From Pseudomonas frederiksbergensis (GTDB lineage: Bacteria; Pseudomonadota; Gammaproteobacteria; Pseudomonadales; Pseudomonadaceae), in NCBI RefSeq assembly GCF_003732665.1, contig NZ_MOBP01000014.1, forward strand, positions 266,605-330,604: 64,000 nucleotides of DNA, read 5' to 3'. Below the pieces are notes generated by a model. It worked only from the letters and a program-made list of their open reading frames with translations, was not told the DNA's origin and ran no database searches. Position numbers and translations under genes: made by a program. Below are positions 52,984-62,300 of the stretch, in pieces. The stretch's first letter is position 1. Every line of letters starts with the position of its first letter.

Positions 52984-53942
52984 CCTCTCTATTCGATGTA
53001 ACCGATAACGACGACATCCTCACCCTGCAACCGCGCCTGACCGACGCAGACCCCGGCGTGCGCCGCATTGCCCTGATCGAACTGGCGGACCTCGAAGAGC
53101 CGGAAGGCTTGTTGTGGCTGGTCAATCGCCTGGCTCAAGACCCGACCGAAGAAGTCCGCGCCGAAGCCGCCCGGCTGCTGGAAGCCTGGGAGGATGAGCC
53201 GGTGGTCCAGGCTTTGTGCCAGGCGCTGACCGATCCATCCCTGGCCGTGCAAGCCGCCGCCGCACAGAGCTTGAGCCTGCTGAAAAGCGAAGCGGCGGGC
53301 CGGGTGATTTTGCCGTGGACCGGGCATGCCGATATCAGTGTGCGGGTTGCCGCGTTCAGGGCCTTGCGTGAGTTGCGCTTTCCCGGTGCCGCGGGTGTTG
53401 CTTTAAACGCATTGAGCGATGAAGACGCCAGCGTGCGCCGGGAAGCCGTTGGCGTACTCGGTTGGCTCAAGCAACTGGATGCGTTGCCAGCCCTGGCCCG
53501 ACTGGCCAGCGACGACCCGGACACCGAAGTGCGCCGCGCCGCCACCGGCGCCCTCGGTTTGGCCTCCGACATTCAAGTGCTGCCGGCCCTGCGCCAGGCC
53601 TTGCAGGACCACGCCTGGCAAGTGCGCGAAGAAGCCGCCACCACCCTGGGCAAAGTCGGCCACCTGGATGCGGGCCCTGCGCTGGTGGACGCCCTGGGCG
53701 ACGATTACTGGCAAGTGCGCCTGCGCGCCACCCGCAGCCTCGGACGCTTGCGGTATGCCCCGGCCCTTGATGCATTGATCGAAACCTTGGGCCATCGCAT
53801 CAGCAATTTGCGCAAGGAAGCCGCGCTGGCGTTGGGCGAATTGAATGATCGAGGGGCCGTTGCAGCCCTGCAAGCGGCGCAAGACGACGGCGACCCGGAA
53901 GTGCGCAAAGCCGTGCGCATCGCCTTGAGCCAGTTGCAATGA
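52980..53942 (+). CDS. HEAT-repeat protein of the ApsAB-like/transporter cluster
   Basis: This 320-residue protein is made almost entirely of about 30-residue HEAT / PBS-lyase-type repeats, for example DPTEEVRAEAARLLEAWEDE, DEDASVRREAVGVLGWLKQL, DPDTEVRRAATGALGLASDI and DYWQVRLRATRSLGRLRYAP. Such solenoids bind partner proteins. In phycobilin or Fe-S systems they assist cofactor attachment or complex assembly. Four-base overlaps with the ATPase and DUF971 genes argue that it serves the same pathway, perhaps as assembly scaffold for the flavoprotein/ferredoxin pair (inference). No enzymatic residues are seen. Confidence 0.88.
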   Translation: MTSLFDVTDNDDILTLQPRLTDADPGVRRIALIELADLEEPEGLLWLVNRLAQDPTEEVRAEAARLLEAWEDEPVVQALCQALTDPSLAVQAAAAQSLSLLKSEAAGRVILPWTGHADISVRVAAFRALRELRFPGAAGVALNALSDEDASVRREAVGVLGWLKQLDALPALARLASDDPDTEVRRAATGALGLASDIQVLPALRQALQDHAWQVREEAATTLGKVGHLDAGPALVDALGDDYWQVRLRATRSLGRLRYAPALDALIETLGHRISNLRKEAALALGELNDRGAVAALQAAQDDGDPEVRKAVRIALSQLQ

Positions 53943-54223
53943 ACCCGTTGGCGGTGGGTAACTCCCAAAGCAAACAGCAATTGCGGCTGAACTGGCCGGA
54001 TGGCCGGGAGCAACTGCTCGACCACGCCGAACTGCGCCGCCAATGCCCATGCTCGCAATGCCGGGCGTTTCGGCTGCAAGGGCTGACGGTGAAGGTGGAT
54101 TCGCGCATCCGCGTGGTCGAGTTGAACGCCCAGGGCTACGGCCTGCAATTGATCTTCAGCGACGGCCACGAGCGCGGCATCTACCCGTGGCCCTACCTCT
54201 CAGGGTTGACACCTCCCTTGTAG
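53939..54223 (+). CDS. DUF971 (GBBH-like N-terminal) domain protein
   Basis: This 94-residue protein has the DUF971 pattern: LRLNWPDGREQLLDHAELRR, CPCSQC (about residues 36-41), VVELNAQGYGLQLIFSDGHE and GIYPWPYL. The same domain sits at the N terminus of gamma-butyrobetaine hydroxylase and at the C terminus of the Fe-S carrier HCF101. The CPCSQC cysteines could bind metal. As last gene of the cluster, overlapping the HEAT gene (ATGA), it may assist Fe-S loading of the ferredoxin subunit (inference). A REPIN starts at its stop codon. Confidence 0.9.
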   Translation: MNPLAVGNSQSKQQLRLNWPDGREQLLDHAELRRQCPCSQCRAFRLQGLTVKVDSRIRVVELNAQGYGLQLIFSDGHERGIYPWPYLSGLTPPL

Positions 54224-54313
54224 GAGCGAGGCTTGCCCGCGAAAGCGGACTATCAGTCGACATCGACGTTGACTGATCCACCGCCTTCGCGGGCAAGCCT
54301 CGCTCCTACAGGA
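54221..54313. repeat. REPIN (TGTAGGAGCGAGGC type)
   Basis: TGTAGGAGCGAGGCTTGCCC begins right at the DUF971 stop and pairs with GGGCAAGCCTCGCTCCTACA ending near 54311. It probably also marks the 3' end of the gene run. Confidence 0.92.
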
Positions 54314-54373
54314 TTTGCGCTGGACACATGATTTGTATCCACCCGCTCCCACAGGGATTGTGTGGTGATCAGG

Positions 54374-56032
54374 TTATTGGTTAGCGGTCATGGGAGGCCG
54401 GCATCCCCGGAAAATATCCAGCCCCGGCTGATACAACGAGGTCTTGACCTCGAACAACCCCAGCACCGAATGAAACAGGTTGTCATGGCTCAGATCCGGC
54501 TGGCCGCTCTTGCCTTGCAAACAACCGCGATCAATCCCCAACTGGGCCAGGGTGTTAGTGCCGAACCACATGACCATCGGCACATGGGTCTGCGCTTCTG
54601 GCGCCAAGGCATAGGGCGCGGCGTGCAGGTACAGGCCGTTTTCCCCCAGGGATTCGCCATGGTCGGAGACGTAGAGCATCGAGGTATCGAGACTGTCCTG
54701 GTTGCGCTTGAGCAGCTCGATCACCTTGGCCAGGAAATGGTCGGTGTAGAGGATGGTGTTGTCGTACACATTCACCAGTTCCTCGCGGCTGCAACTGCCC
54801 AACTGGTTGGTGTGGCAGATCGGTGTGAAGCGCTCCAGTTCCTTCGGGTAGCGCTCGTAGTATTCCGGGCCATGGCTGCCGTCGGCGTGCAGGACGATGA
54901 TCGCGTTGCCCTTGAGGCTGTCGATGTAGCCTTGCAGATCCGCCAGCAGCGCTTCGTCCAGGCAGTTGTTGCCGTCGCAGAACGGCCCCGGCTGATTCTT
55001 CGCGATGTCCCGGTGCGGCACTCGCAGGCAGGTGCCTTTGCAGTCGCTGTTGTTGTCCAGCCACAGCACCTGCACGCCGGCCCGTTGCAGGATGTCCAGC
55101 AGGCCTTCGTAGGTCTTGCCTTTCTTGTCGCTGTAGTCCTCGCGGGGGAACATCGAGAACATGCACGGCACCGAGACCGCCGTGGAGGTGCCGCAGGAAT
55201 GCACCTGAGTGAAGTTGAGGATGTCCAGTTGGCTCAGTTCAGGGTTGGTGTCGCGCCCGTATCCATTGAGCGAGAAATGGTCGGCCCGGGCGGTTTCGCC
55301 GACCACGAACACCATCAGCGATTTCTTCTCGCGACTGGCGGCCCGCGCGCTCATCACCGCGTCTTCGCCAATGGCCTGCACCACGAAGTGCTTTTTGATC
55401 CCCAGCCGCTGCTTGGTGTATTTGCTGATGGCGTAGATGTAATTGGTCGGGTTGATGAAGTGGGTGAGCTTGTCCTCTTCGCGAAAAATCGGCGCGTAGG
55501 TCGAGTAGAAAGCACCGACCGAGGCGCCGATCACCAGCACACAGGCCGCGATCACCAGGAGCTTGTTCAGCAACCCGCGAAAGAACGGTCGATAGCGCAC
55601 CGGCCAACACCAGACCAGCACCGCCGGCAGCACGCCGAGCAGCAGCACGTAAGCCAGCAGCTTGCCGTTGAACAGCGCCGTGGCTTCGGCGGGATTGGTT
55701 TCGAACACGTTCTGGATCATCACCGTGTCGATGGTGATCCCGTACTCGCTCATGAAATACGCGGCGCAGGACGAGAGCAGGGCGATCAGCGTCAGCGCCG
55801 GTTTGAGCGTCCAGCGAAACGACACCAGCGTCAGCAACAGGGTAATGGCCGCCCACAAAAACAGCCCGAAAGAGACGAAAAAACCCAGTTTGTGCGCACC
55901 TTGCAGGGTGATCAACGTGCCCAGCGCCTTCCAGGTCGCCAGGTTGTACAGCGCCACCAGTGCCAGGGAAAACAGCAGCACCAGACGGGTCGGAGTGATG
56001 GACGGAAAACGCAGTCCTTTGCCCAAAGCCAT
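54374..56032 (-). CDS. eptA: Phosphoethanolamine transferase, EptA-like (lipid A)
   Basis: This 552-residue inner-membrane protein has five N-terminal helices (LVLLFSLALVALYNLATW through VIAACVLVIGASVGAFYST). A periplasmic sulfatase-like domain follows with VVGETARADHFSLNGYGRDT, catalytic Thr region SCGTSTAVSVPCMFS, LHADGSHGPEYYERYP and YVSDHGESLGENGLYLH. Members add phosphoethanolamine to lipid A and lower polymyxin sensitivity; some modify core sugar instead (CptA/OpgE), so the acceptor is not fixed by sequence. The ATG at 56032 is 9 bases after AGAGGA; an ATG at 56041 is too close. REPINs border it. Confidence 0.9.
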   Translation of the reverse strand: MALGKGLRFPSITPTRLVLLFSLALVALYNLATWKALGTLITLQGAHKLGFFVSFGLFLWAAITLLLTLVSFRWTLKPALTLIALLSSCAAYFMSEYGITIDTVMIQNVFETNPAEATALFNGKLLAYVLLLGVLPAVLVWCWPVRYRPFFRGLLNKLLVIAACVLVIGASVGAFYSTYAPIFREEDKLTHFINPTNYIYAISKYTKQRLGIKKHFVVQAIGEDAVMSARAASREKKSLMVFVVGETARADHFSLNGYGRDTNPELSQLDILNFTQVHSCGTSTAVSVPCMFSMFPREDYSDKKGKTYEGLLDILQRAGVQVLWLDNNSDCKGTCLRVPHRDIAKNQPGPFCDGNNCLDEALLADLQGYIDSLKGNAIIVLHADGSHGPEYYERYPKELERFTPICHTNQLGSCSREELVNVYDNTILYTDHFLAKVIELLKRNQDSLDTSMLYVSDHGESLGENGLYLHAAPYALAPEAQTHVPMVMWFGTNTLAQLGIDRGCLQGKSGQPDLSHDNLFHSVLGLFEVKTSLYQPGLDIFRGCRPPMTANQ

Positions 56033-56134
56033 TTCAAACATTCCTCTACTCAAATACGGATACGCGCGTAACTGTAGAAGAACATTGGTAAAAATTCCGT
56101 AAACATCCAGTAACAAACACCGGAAATAAAAAAC

Positions 56135-56636
56135 TGTAGGAGCGAGGCTTGCTCGCGAAAGCGGTGGGTCAGTCACCCTTTATGTTGAATGTGCCGGCCT
56201 CTTCGCGGGCAAGCCTTGCTCCTACAAGGGTTCTGCGTCGTGCATAACTTTATGTTCCGCCACACATCCCCTGTGGGAGCGGGCTTGCTCGCGAAAGCGG
56301 TGGGTCAGGCAACATCTTTGCTGAATATGCCGGCCTCTTCGCGGGCAAGCCTTGCTCCTACAAGGGTTCTGCGTCGTGCATAACTTTATGTTCCGCCACA
56401 CATCCCCTGTGGGAGCGGGCTTGCTCGCGAAAGCGGTGGGTCAGGCAACATCTTTGCTGAATGTGCCGGCCTCTTCGCGGGCAAGCCTTGCTCCTACAAG
56501 GGTTCTGCGTCGTGCATAACTTTATGTCCCGCCACACATCCCCTGTGGGAGCGGGCTTGCTCGCGAAAGCGGTGGGTCAGGCAACAACTTTGCTGAATAT
56601 GCCGGCCTCTTCGCGGGCAAGCCTTGCTCCTACAGT
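56135..56636. repeat. Tandem REPIN array, 136-bp period
   Basis: CTTCGCGGGCAAGCCTTGCT occurs at 56201, 56337, 56473 and 56609, exactly 136 bp apart. TGTGGGAGCGGGCTTGCTCG heads and a repeated spacer (GGTTCTGCGTCGTGCATAAC) lie between. It fills the gap between eptA and lexA2; no gene lies within it. Confidence 0.94.
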
Positions 56637-56667
56637 CAGCCGTCAGCGCCAACCTGACTGGTGGTCG

Positions 56668-56701
56668 TTGCCAGAAAAACGCCAAAAGAGTACAAATGTA
56701 C
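56668..56701 (+). promoter_or_regulatory. lexA2 promoter overlapped by a LexA2 operator
   Basis: TTGCCA (56668-56673) and TACAAA(T) (56691-56697) are spaced 17 bp as -35 and -10 boxes. GTACAAATGTAC (56690-56701) fits the GTAC-N4-GTRC-type box reported for LexA2 of P. putida and lies over the -10 and the first possible start codon. Confidence 0.65.
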
Positions 56702-57313
56702 TCCATGACGACTCTCACTCCCCGCCGTACCGCCATCCTGACCTTTATCCGTGATCGAATCGCGGAGCACGGCCAGTCCCCGAGCCTCGCTGAAATCAGC
56801 GAGGCCTTTGGTTTCGCCTCCCGCAGCGTGGCGCGCAAGCATGTGCTGGCGCTGACCGATGCCGGGTTTATCGAGGTCAACCCGCATCAGGCCCGGGGCA
56901 TTCGTTTGCTCGGGCAACCGGCGCGGCCCGAGTTGCTGGACATCCCGGTGCTCGGCCGAGTGGCGGCGGGGGCGCCGATTGGTGCCGATGCCGAGGTCCA
57001 CAGCCGTTTGCTGTTCGATCCGTCGATCTTCTCCCGGGTGCCGGACTATATGCTGCGGGTCCAGGGCGATTCGATGATCGAAGACGGCATTCTCGACGGC
57101 GATCTGGTGGGGGTGCACCGCAACCCCGAGGCGCTGAACGGCCAGATCGTGGTGGCGCGGCTTGACGGCGAAGTGACCATCAAGCGTTTTGAACGGGTCG
57201 GCGACCGGGTGCGGCTGCTGCCGCGCAACCCGGCATACAAGCCAATCATCGTCGAGGCTGATCAGGACCTGGCCATCGAAGGGGTGTTCTGCGGTCTGGT
57301 GAGGCAAGGGTGA
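56696..57313 (+). CDS. lexA2: LexA2-type SOS repressor
   Basis: This 205-residue protein has an N-terminal winged helix (TPRRTAILTFIRDRIAEHGQ, SLAEISEAFGFASRSVARKH). The S24 self-cleavage domain has cleavage bond Ala-Gly in GRVAAGAPIGA, catalytic Ser in QGDSMIEDGILDGD and Lys in EVTIKRFERV. RecA-ssDNA triggers autocleavage and induction. Two starts are possible, ATG 56696 (MYSMTTLTPRR) and ATG 56705; the operator covers both. It heads lexA2-imuA-imuB-dnaE2 and overlaps imuA as TGATG. The HTH differs from LexA1, matching a different box. Confidence 0.93.
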   Translation: MYSMTTLTPRRTAILTFIRDRIAEHGQSPSLAEISEAFGFASRSVARKHVLALTDAGFIEVNPHQARGIRLLGQPARPELLDIPVLGRVAAGAPIGADAEVHSRLLFDPSIFSRVPDYMLRVQGDSMIEDGILDGDLVGVHRNPEALNGQIVVARLDGEVTIKRFERVGDRVRLLPRNPAYKPIIVEADQDLAIEGVFCGLVRQG

Positions 57314-57930
57314 TGGGCGCCGTCGTTGCGTTGGATACGCTGTTCAATGGCGGCCAGGTCTGGAAGGGGCGGCCTGCGCCCCCGGCCGTCAGCCCGCAAC
57401 CCACCGGGCATGCCGCGCTGGATGCGGCGCTGCCCACCGGGGGCTGGCCGGAAGCGGCGCTGACCGAAATCCTCCTGGCCGGGCAGGGCGTTGGCGAGTT
57501 GCAACTGGTGTGGCCGGCCCTGGCGCGGTTGTCGGCGGCGGGCGAACGCATCGTATTGGTTGCACCGCCCTACGTGCCATATCCCCAGGCCTGGCAGAAC
57601 GCCGGGGTCGATCTGCGCCAGTTGTCGATCATCCAGGCCAGCGAGCGCGATGCGCTGTGGGCGGCGGAACAATGCCTGCGTTCCGGCAGTTGCGGCGCAG
57701 TGCTGTGTTGGCCGCACAAGGCCGATGACCGTGCCTTGCGGCGCTTGCAAGTGGCGGCGGAAACCGGCTCGACCCTGGCGTTCGCCTATCGCTCGATGGC
57801 CGAAGCGGTGAATCCTTCGCCGGCGGCCCTGCGCATTGCCATCGACGCCAGGCCTGCGCAGTTGCGGGTCTTGAAGTGCCGGGGCGGATTGGCCCGCACG
57901 GCGCCGATAGCCTTTGCCATGGGACATTGA
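57313..57930 (+). CDS. imuA: ImuA, translesion mutagenesis accessory protein
   Basis: This 205-residue RecA/SulA-like protein includes TGHAALDAALPTGGWPEAAL, LVAPPYVPYPQAWQ and GAVLCWPHKADDRALRRLQ, which mark ImuA. The P-loop is degenerate. ImuA bridges RecA, ImuB and DnaE2 in the SOS mutasome. The ATG at 57313 overlaps the lexA2 stop, so expression follows LexA2 release. The product is cytosolic. Confidence 0.92.
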   Translation: MGAVVALDTLFNGGQVWKGRPAPPAVSPQPTGHAALDAALPTGGWPEAALTEILLAGQGVGELQLVWPALARLSAAGERIVLVAPPYVPYPQAWQNAGVDLRQLSIIQASERDALWAAEQCLRSGSCGAVLCWPHKADDRALRRLQVAAETGSTLAFAYRSMAEAVNPSPAALRIAIDARPAQLRVLKCRGGLARTAPIAFAMGH

Positions 57931-57937
57931 GGTTGCC

Positions 57938-59353
57938 ATGCGCTGGGTATGCATTCTGTTCCCGCAATTGGCACTGGACGCGGTACTGCGCCAGCGCCCT
58001 GACCCCGATGAACCGTTGGCGCTGCTGACCGGCCCGGCCCAGCGCCGGGTGTTGCAAGCGGTCAACGGTTCGGCGCGCGCACTGGGCTTACGTCCCGGTC
58101 AGTCGATGACCGCGGCCCAGGCCTTGAGCAAAGGCTTTGTCACCGCCGAGTACGACGCCGCCGACATCGAGCACTGGCAGCAGTTTCTCGCGGCCTGGGC
58201 CTATGGCTTCAGTTCCCAGGTCAGCGTGCATTACCCACGGGCGGTGGTGTTTGAGATCGAGTCGAGCCTGGGCCTGTTCGGCGCCTGGCCGCAGTTCGAA
58301 GCACGGTTGCGCAGCGAACTCACCGCGCTGGGTTTTCGTCACCGCATCGTCGCCGCGCCCAACCCGGTGGCGGCGCGGGTGCTGGCTAACGTCTATGACG
58401 GGCTGGTGGTGCCGGACGATCAAGCCTTGCGTTATCACCTGGGACAACTGCCGGTCGACCGCATCGCCCTGGAACCCACGGTGGCCACAGCGTTGTCGCG
58501 CATGGGCCTGCGCACCCTGAGCCAAGTGCAGGCGTTGCCGCGACATACCCTGGCCCGGCGTTTCGAGGCCCAGGTGCTCAAGCATCTGGACGCCTTGTTC
58601 GGCTTGCGCCACTTGGCCCTGGCGTTTTATTTGCCGCCGGATCGCTTTGATGTGCGCATCGAGCTCAACTTCGACGTGCAATCCCATCAGGCGCTGCTGT
58701 TTCCACTGCGCCGGTTGACCGGCGATCTGTCGGCGTTCCTCTGCGGCCGGGACAGCGGCGTGCAGCGTTTCGACCTGCACCTTGAGCACGCCGGGTTGCC
58801 GGACAGCGTGATTAAGGTCGGACTGCTCAGCGCCGAGCGCGATCCGGCGATGCTCTTTGAGCTGGCCCGGGGGCGTTTGGAGCAAGTACAGGTCGAGGCC
58901 CCGGTGCGCGGTTTCCGCCTGCGCGCCGAAGACCTGCCGAGCTTCGTGCCCCAGCACCAGGAACTGTTCGATGACCGCCCGCAGCAGTCCTTGCCCTGGG
59001 AGCAGTTGCGCGAACGCTTGCGGGCGCGGCTCGGGGACGAGGCGGTGCAAGGCTTGCGCTTTCAGGCCGATCATCGCCCCGAGTGTGCGTGGCAAACCCA
59101 TGTCGACAACCAGCCTTGCGACGGACTGCCGAAGGTGCAACGGCCGGGCTGGCTGCTGACCGAACCGCTGGCGGTGCACGAAGGTTCGGCGCGCATCCTC
59201 ATGGGGCCGGAACGCATCGAGTCCGGCTGGTGGGATGGCGCCGATGTGCGTCGGGATTACTACCTGATCCAGACCCGCGCCGGCCAACAGGGCTGGGCCT
59301 ATCGGGCGGTGGGTGAGGACGGCCCGTTGTGGCTGCAGGGGTGGTTCGCATGA
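57938..59353 (+). CDS. imuB: ImuB, Y-family polymerase-like mutasome protein
   Basis: This 471-residue protein is related to DinB polymerases (MRWVCILFPQLALDAVLRQR, SSLGLFGAWPQFEARLRSEL, IVAAPNPVAARVLANVYDGL) but lacks the acidic metal-binding catalytic residues. It is therefore thought to be a non-catalytic hub linking DnaE2 to the beta clamp. The ATG at 57938, after GAGG, starts 7 bases past imuA. The C-terminal region (GWAYRAVGEDGPLWLQGWFA) matches the family end. Overlaps dnaE2 as ATGA. Confidence 0.93.
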   Translation: MRWVCILFPQLALDAVLRQRPDPDEPLALLTGPAQRRVLQAVNGSARALGLRPGQSMTAAQALSKGFVTAEYDAADIEHWQQFLAAWAYGFSSQVSVHYPRAVVFEIESSLGLFGAWPQFEARLRSELTALGFRHRIVAAPNPVAARVLANVYDGLVVPDDQALRYHLGQLPVDRIALEPTVATALSRMGLRTLSQVQALPRHTLARRFEAQVLKHLDALFGLRHLALAFYLPPDRFDVRIELNFDVQSHQALLFPLRRLTGDLSAFLCGRDSGVQRFDLHLEHAGLPDSVIKVGLLSAERDPAMLFELARGRLEQVQVEAPVRGFRLRAEDLPSFVPQHQELFDDRPQQSLPWEQLRERLRARLGDEAVQGLRFQADHRPECAWQTHVDNQPCDGLPKVQRPGWLLTEPLAVHEGSARILMGPERIESGWWDGADVRRDYYLIQTRAGQQGWAYRAVGEDGPLWLQGWFA

Positions 59354-62300
59354 GCGTCGACTATGCCGAACTGCATTGCCTGTCGAACTTCAGCTTCCAG
59401 CGCGGGGCTTCCAGTGCGCTGGAGTTGTTTCAACGGGCCAGACAACAGGGTTATCAGGCCCTGGCGATCACCGATGAATGCACCCTGGCCGGCATTGTCC
59501 GGGCCTGGCAAGCGGCCAAGTCTGTCGAGCTGCCGTTGATCATCGGCAGCGAAATCCGCATTGAGGACGGGCCGAAACTGGTGCTGCTGGTGGAAAACCT
59601 CGAGGGCTATCAGGCGTTGTGCCGGCTGATCACCCGCGCCCGGCGTCGTACGCAAAAGGGCCAGTATCAGGTGCTGCGGGAGGACTTCAGCGAGCCGTTG
59701 CCGGGGTTGTTGGCGTTGTGGGTGCCGGACGCAGTGGATGATGTTGCCCAGGGCCACTGGCTTAAACAGGTCTTTGCCGAACGCCTGTGGCTGGCGGTCC
59801 AGTTGCATCGCGGGCAGGACGATAGCCGACGGCTGAACGACCTGTTGATGCTGGCCAGGGAATTGCGCATCCCGGCGGTGGCCAGCGGCGATGTGCACAT
59901 GCATGCCCGTGGCCGCCGCGCCTTGCAGGACACCATGACCGCGATCCGCCATCACCTGCCGGTGGCGTCGGCCGGGTTGCGTTTGCACCCCAATGGCGAG
60001 CGGCATTTGCGCAGTCTCGATGTCGTGGGCGAGATCTATCCGAGGGCATTGCTTGATGAAACCCTGGTCATCGCCCGGCGTTGCACCTTTGATCTGGGGC
60101 AGTTGCGCTATCAATATCCCAGGGAACTGGTGCCGGAGGGGCACAGTGCTGCGTCCTGGCTGAGTGAATTGACCGAACGCGGCGTTCGCGAGCGTTGGCC
60201 CGAAGGCATCAGCGAGAAAGTGAGGGGCCTGATCGACAAGGAGTTGGGGCTGATCGCCGAGCTGGGTTATGAGAGCTACTTTCTCACCGTTCAGGACATC
60301 GTCGCCTTCGCCCGCCGCCAGAAAATCCTGTGTCAGGGGCGAGGTTCGGCGGCCAACTCGGCGGTGTGTTTTGCCTTGGGTATCACCGAGATCGATCCGG
60401 AGCGAATGAACATGCTGTTCGAGCGCTTCCTCTCAAAGGAGCGCAACGAGCCGCCGGACATCGACGTGGACTTCGAGCATGAGCGGCGCGAAGAAGTCTT
60501 GCAGTACGTGTTCCAGCGCTATGGCCGCACCCGTGCCGCGTTGACTGCCGTGGTCAGCACTTATCACGCGGCGGGCGCGGTGCGTGATGTGGCCAAGGCT
60601 TTGGGACTGCCGCCGGATCAAATCAATGCCCTGGCCGATTGTTGTGGTCACTGGAGTGACAATACGCCGCCGGTCGAGCGCCTGATTGAAAGTGGTTTCG
60701 ACCCCGAGAGTCCGGTGCTTAAACGGGTGCTGAGCTTGACCCGACAGTTGATCGGTTTCCCCCGGCATCTGTCCCAGCATCCCGGCGGCTTCGTCATTTC
60801 CGAGCATCCGCTGGACAGTCTGGTGCCGGTGGAAAACGCGGCAATGGCTGATCGCACCATCATTCAGTGGGACAAGGATGATCTTGATGCGGTCGGGCTG
60901 CTCAAAGTGGATATTCTGGCCCTGGGCATGCTCAGCGCGATTCGCCGCTGTTTCGATTTGCTGCGCCGCCACCGCAATCTGGACTTGAGCCTGGCGACGG
61001 TCCCTGCGGAAGATCCACAAACCTACGACATGATTGGCCAGGCCGACACCATCGGCGTGTTCCAGATCGAATCCCGGGCACAAATGTCGATGTTGCCCCG
61101 GCTCAAGCCGCGCAAGTTCTATGACCTGGTGATTGAAGTGGCCATCGTTCGCCCCGGGCCTATTCAGGGCGGCATGGTGCATCCCTATCTACGGCGACGA
61201 AACAAGGAAGAACTCGAAAGCTATCCCTCCGAAGAGTTGAGGGAGGTGCTGAAGCGCACGCTCGGTGTTCCGCTGTTCCAGGAACAAGTGATGCAGATAG
61301 CCATCGTGGCTGCCAGTTACAGCCCCGGCGAAGCCGATCAGCTACGTCGCTCCATGGCAGCCTGGAAGCGCCACGGCGGACTTGAACCGCATAAGGATCG
61401 TCTTGCTGCCGGCATGAAAAAAAAGGGCTACACGCCGGAATTCGCCGCCCAAATCTTCGAACAGATCAAAGGCTTCGGCAGCTACGGTTTCCCCGAATCC
61501 CACGCCGCCAGTTTTGCCTTGCTGACCTACGCCAGTTGCTGGCTCAAATGCCACGAACCGGCGGCGTTCGCCTGTGCGCTGATCAACAGTTGGCCCATGG
61601 GTTTCTACAGCCCGGACCAGATCCTGCAGGATGCCCGTCGGCATGATTTGCAGATTCGCCCGGTGGACGTGCGCGCCAGCGACTGGGATTGCAGCCTGGA
61701 ACCGATCAGCGGCGCGCAACCGGCGATTCGCATGGGGCTGCGGATGATCAAGGGCTTTCGTGAGGATGATGCCCGGCGCATCGAAGCTGCGCGTTCGCGA
61801 GGCGCGTTTATCGACATCGCCGACCTCGGCGAACGGGCGCAGCTCGACGCCCGCGCCCAGGAGCAACTGGCCGATGCCGGGGCCTTGCGCGGACTGGCCG
61901 GCGACCGCCATCGCGCCCGTTGGGAAGTGGCGGGGGTGCAGAAGCAACTCGGGTTGTTCGCCGGGTTGCCCCGTCAGGAAGAGCCCGAAGTGTCGCTGCC
62001 CAAGCCCACGGTGGGCGAAGACTTGCAGGCCGATTATGCGTCGGTGGGCACGACCCTTGGCCCGCATCCATTGGCGCTGTTACGCCCGGAATTGAAGGCC
62101 CGGCGCTGCCGCAGTTCCAGGGAATTGCTCGACGTCGAACATGGCCGCCCCGTCAGCGTCGCCGGGCTGGTCACCGGCCGCCAACGCCCCGGCACCGCCA
62201 GCGGCGTGACTTTCGTTACCCTCGAAGACGAATTCGGCAACGTCAACGTGGTGGTCTGGCGTGATTTGGCCGAACGCCAGCGCCAGGTGTTGGTGGGCTC

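Noticed and set aside
56135..56636. Regular repeats that look like a CRISPR array
   Set aside because: Period 136 bp, palindromic heads of REP type, repeated spacers and no cas genes; a REPIN array.
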